Of a stretch of DNA of 64,000 nucleotides, positions 62,823 to 64,000 are shown one piece after another. Numbering within the stretch: the stretch's first letter is position 1; each line of letters starts with the position of its first letter. The DNA is from Onchocerca lupi. Taxonomy: Eukaryota > Nematoda > Chromadorea > Rhabditida > Onchocercidae. A model generated the notes under the pieces. That model did no database searches. It saw only the letters and a list, made by a program, of their open reading frames with translations, and had not been told where the DNA came from. A program made the translations under genes and the position numbers. The DNA is taken from the NCBI GenBank assembly GCA_028564675.1, contig JAOVVO010000141.1:1-64000 (forward strand), written 5' to 3'.

Positions 62823-63765
62823 ATGGCTGCAGTGATAAATGCGAAGCCAAGTTCCTTGACTCGATGTAGCATGGGTATTGGAAAACCAGGTCTCTTTCTC
62901 TTATTTCACTTTACGAAAGGGAAATATGCATGTATAAATAAGTTGAAAGGAAATTTCATTCATTAAGAAACTTGTTTGTTATGGATGATTCATATATTAT
63001 TTGCAGTAAAGCTGGATTGTTTCAAAAATTGATGATATTTAACAAACTTTGTTTCATTAAGATTACTTGCTTGATAATGTCATATTATTGTGGTAAATTT
63101 AGTGCTATTACATAAGATCGAAGGACAAATATCCCGTGTAAACGGCATACATTTATTGCGAACTGAAGAAGGCGTGCTAACGATCAGTGATGATCGATCA
63201 TTACGTGTTTACTTGAAACGTGACAACGAACAATTCTGGCCATCTATCTATCATTATCTCCCATTTTCTCCCAGTTCGATGCATTTTGATGAGTATAAAT
63301 TAAGGTATCACTTGGCATCGCTTATTACAATATGTAACATATTCTGCAACAAAGGTAAAGAAAGAAAAGACAGAAAAAGCAAAATATAAGAGTTACATAT
63401 TTTTAGGGAATGGCATGATGCTGTAATTGGGAGAATTCCAGAGTGAAGGAAACAGATTCCAAATTAAAATTAAGAAGATTTGGAACGATTAGCAACATCT
63501 TTATATATAATTATTTTCAGTAGAAACTACTTTGTGATATGGAATAATATTCTTTATTACAGGCTCTTTGTTGGTCTTATCAACGGTAGTGTTTATGAGT
63601 ACAAAGTAGCAGAAGACATGAACAGTTTGTCGGAACAACGTCATTGGATGGCACATTTGAGTTTGGTTACTTCTGTACTATATTCACCAGAAGCTGAACT
63701 AATCTTCAGTTGTAGCAAAGATAAAACAACAGTTTGGCATTGTTCCGAAACCTCTGTAAAAATGG
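62823..63765 (+). CDS. WDFY1/WDFY2-like WD40-repeat protein, 5' part; the 3' end lies beyond the window
   Basis: Three exons are visible: 62823-62889, 63103-63304, 63563-63765; the last donor (G|GTTAAT) leads off the right edge. WDFY proteins are seven-bladed WD40 propellers with a FYVE domain that bind PI3P on early endosomes and act as scaffolds for kinases. The N-terminus MAAVINAKP is followed by a block of conserved sequence: HKIEGQISRVNGIHLL, EEGVLTISDDRSLRVYLKRD, QFWPSIYHYLP (blade 1), LFVGLINGSVYEYKVAEDMN (blade 2) and SCSKDKTTVWHCSET (blade 3). The LKRDxxQxWPSxYH and WHCSE strings are characteristic of WDFY1/2 as opposed to other WD40 proteins. The FYVE domain would be in later exons. 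The start follows an acceptor TATTATAG ending at 62788. Family assignment is firm. Confidence 0.88.
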
Positions 63766-64000
63766 GTTAATTTCACGATTATCACCATATAAATTTCTCA
63801 TTGGAATTGTTCATAAATCTGTAGTTGTTCATATATGATGAAAGACAATCTGTTAAAGTATTTGCTGTTGTGGGTTATTAAGCTTAATTGAAGGAATAGA
63901 AATAGTAATCTTTCATCTACGTATAAGAATGTTATGTGCGATTTAAAGTGTTGTATTAAAGAGATCGTATGATGATCTTTGAGAACATGAAAATTCGAAG

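Noticed and set aside
1..64000. CRISPR arrays, bacterial operons, rRNA or tRNA genes
   Set aside because: No regularly spaced repeats, no ribosome-binding-site-led gene clusters and no cloverleaf or rRNA signature were recognised. A tRNAscan or Rfam run would be needed to exclude small RNA genes.

Overview
AT-rich, intron-rich eukaryotic DNA with short exons, TTTTCAG-type 3' splice sites and several genes whose start codon lies a few bases after a lone acceptor (as expected for spliced-leader trans-splicing). The proteins are nematode-like: an Aa_trans permease of the nematode type and a cuticlin-type ZP-domain protein. A fragment resembling the C-terminal domain of a bacterial Der/EngA GTPase suggests a filarial nematode, a group that carries nuclear insertions of Wolbachia DNA. 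The species is inferred, not shown.

Layout. 0.2-5.1 kb (-): 5' part of a vigilin (multi-KH) gene that runs off the left edge. 5.1-11 kb: intergenic, with several copies of a short dispersed repeat and small hairpins. 11.1-12.0 kb (+): single-exon isoprenylcysteine carboxyl methyltransferase. 13.6-15.5 kb (+): six-exon FRA10AC1 homologue. 15.5-21.8 kb: no recognised gene. 21.8-25.7 kb (-): seven-exon amino-acid permease. 25.7-37.9 kb: about 12 kb with no recognised host gene, holding a Der-like bacterial fragment, a possible small secreted peptide gene and a precursor-miRNA-like hairpin. 37.9-40.2 kb (+): decayed BEL/Pao retroelement. 40.9-43.6 and 45.2-47.2 kb (+): two tandem, diverged paralogues encoding unrecognised basic/coiled-coil proteins; an aconitase fragment sits in an intron of the first. 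47.2-50.5 kb: intergenic, with a 38-bp-stem hairpin and a decayed repeat. 50.5-54.4 kb (+): nine-exon TRAIP-like RING E3 ligase. 55.8-60.1 kb (-): seven-exon ZP-domain membrane protein. 62.8-63.8 kb (+): first three exons of a WDFY1/WDFY2-like WD40 protein that runs off the right edge.

The genes serve unrelated housekeeping or cuticle roles and form no evident pathway or operon. The most interesting signals are the tandem coiled-coil paralogues, the two bacterial-type gene fragments, two long RNA-foldable hairpins, and three introns whose reading frame requires a GC (not GT) donor. All exon boundaries were read by hand from splice signals, phase and family similarity; none is supported by transcripts.
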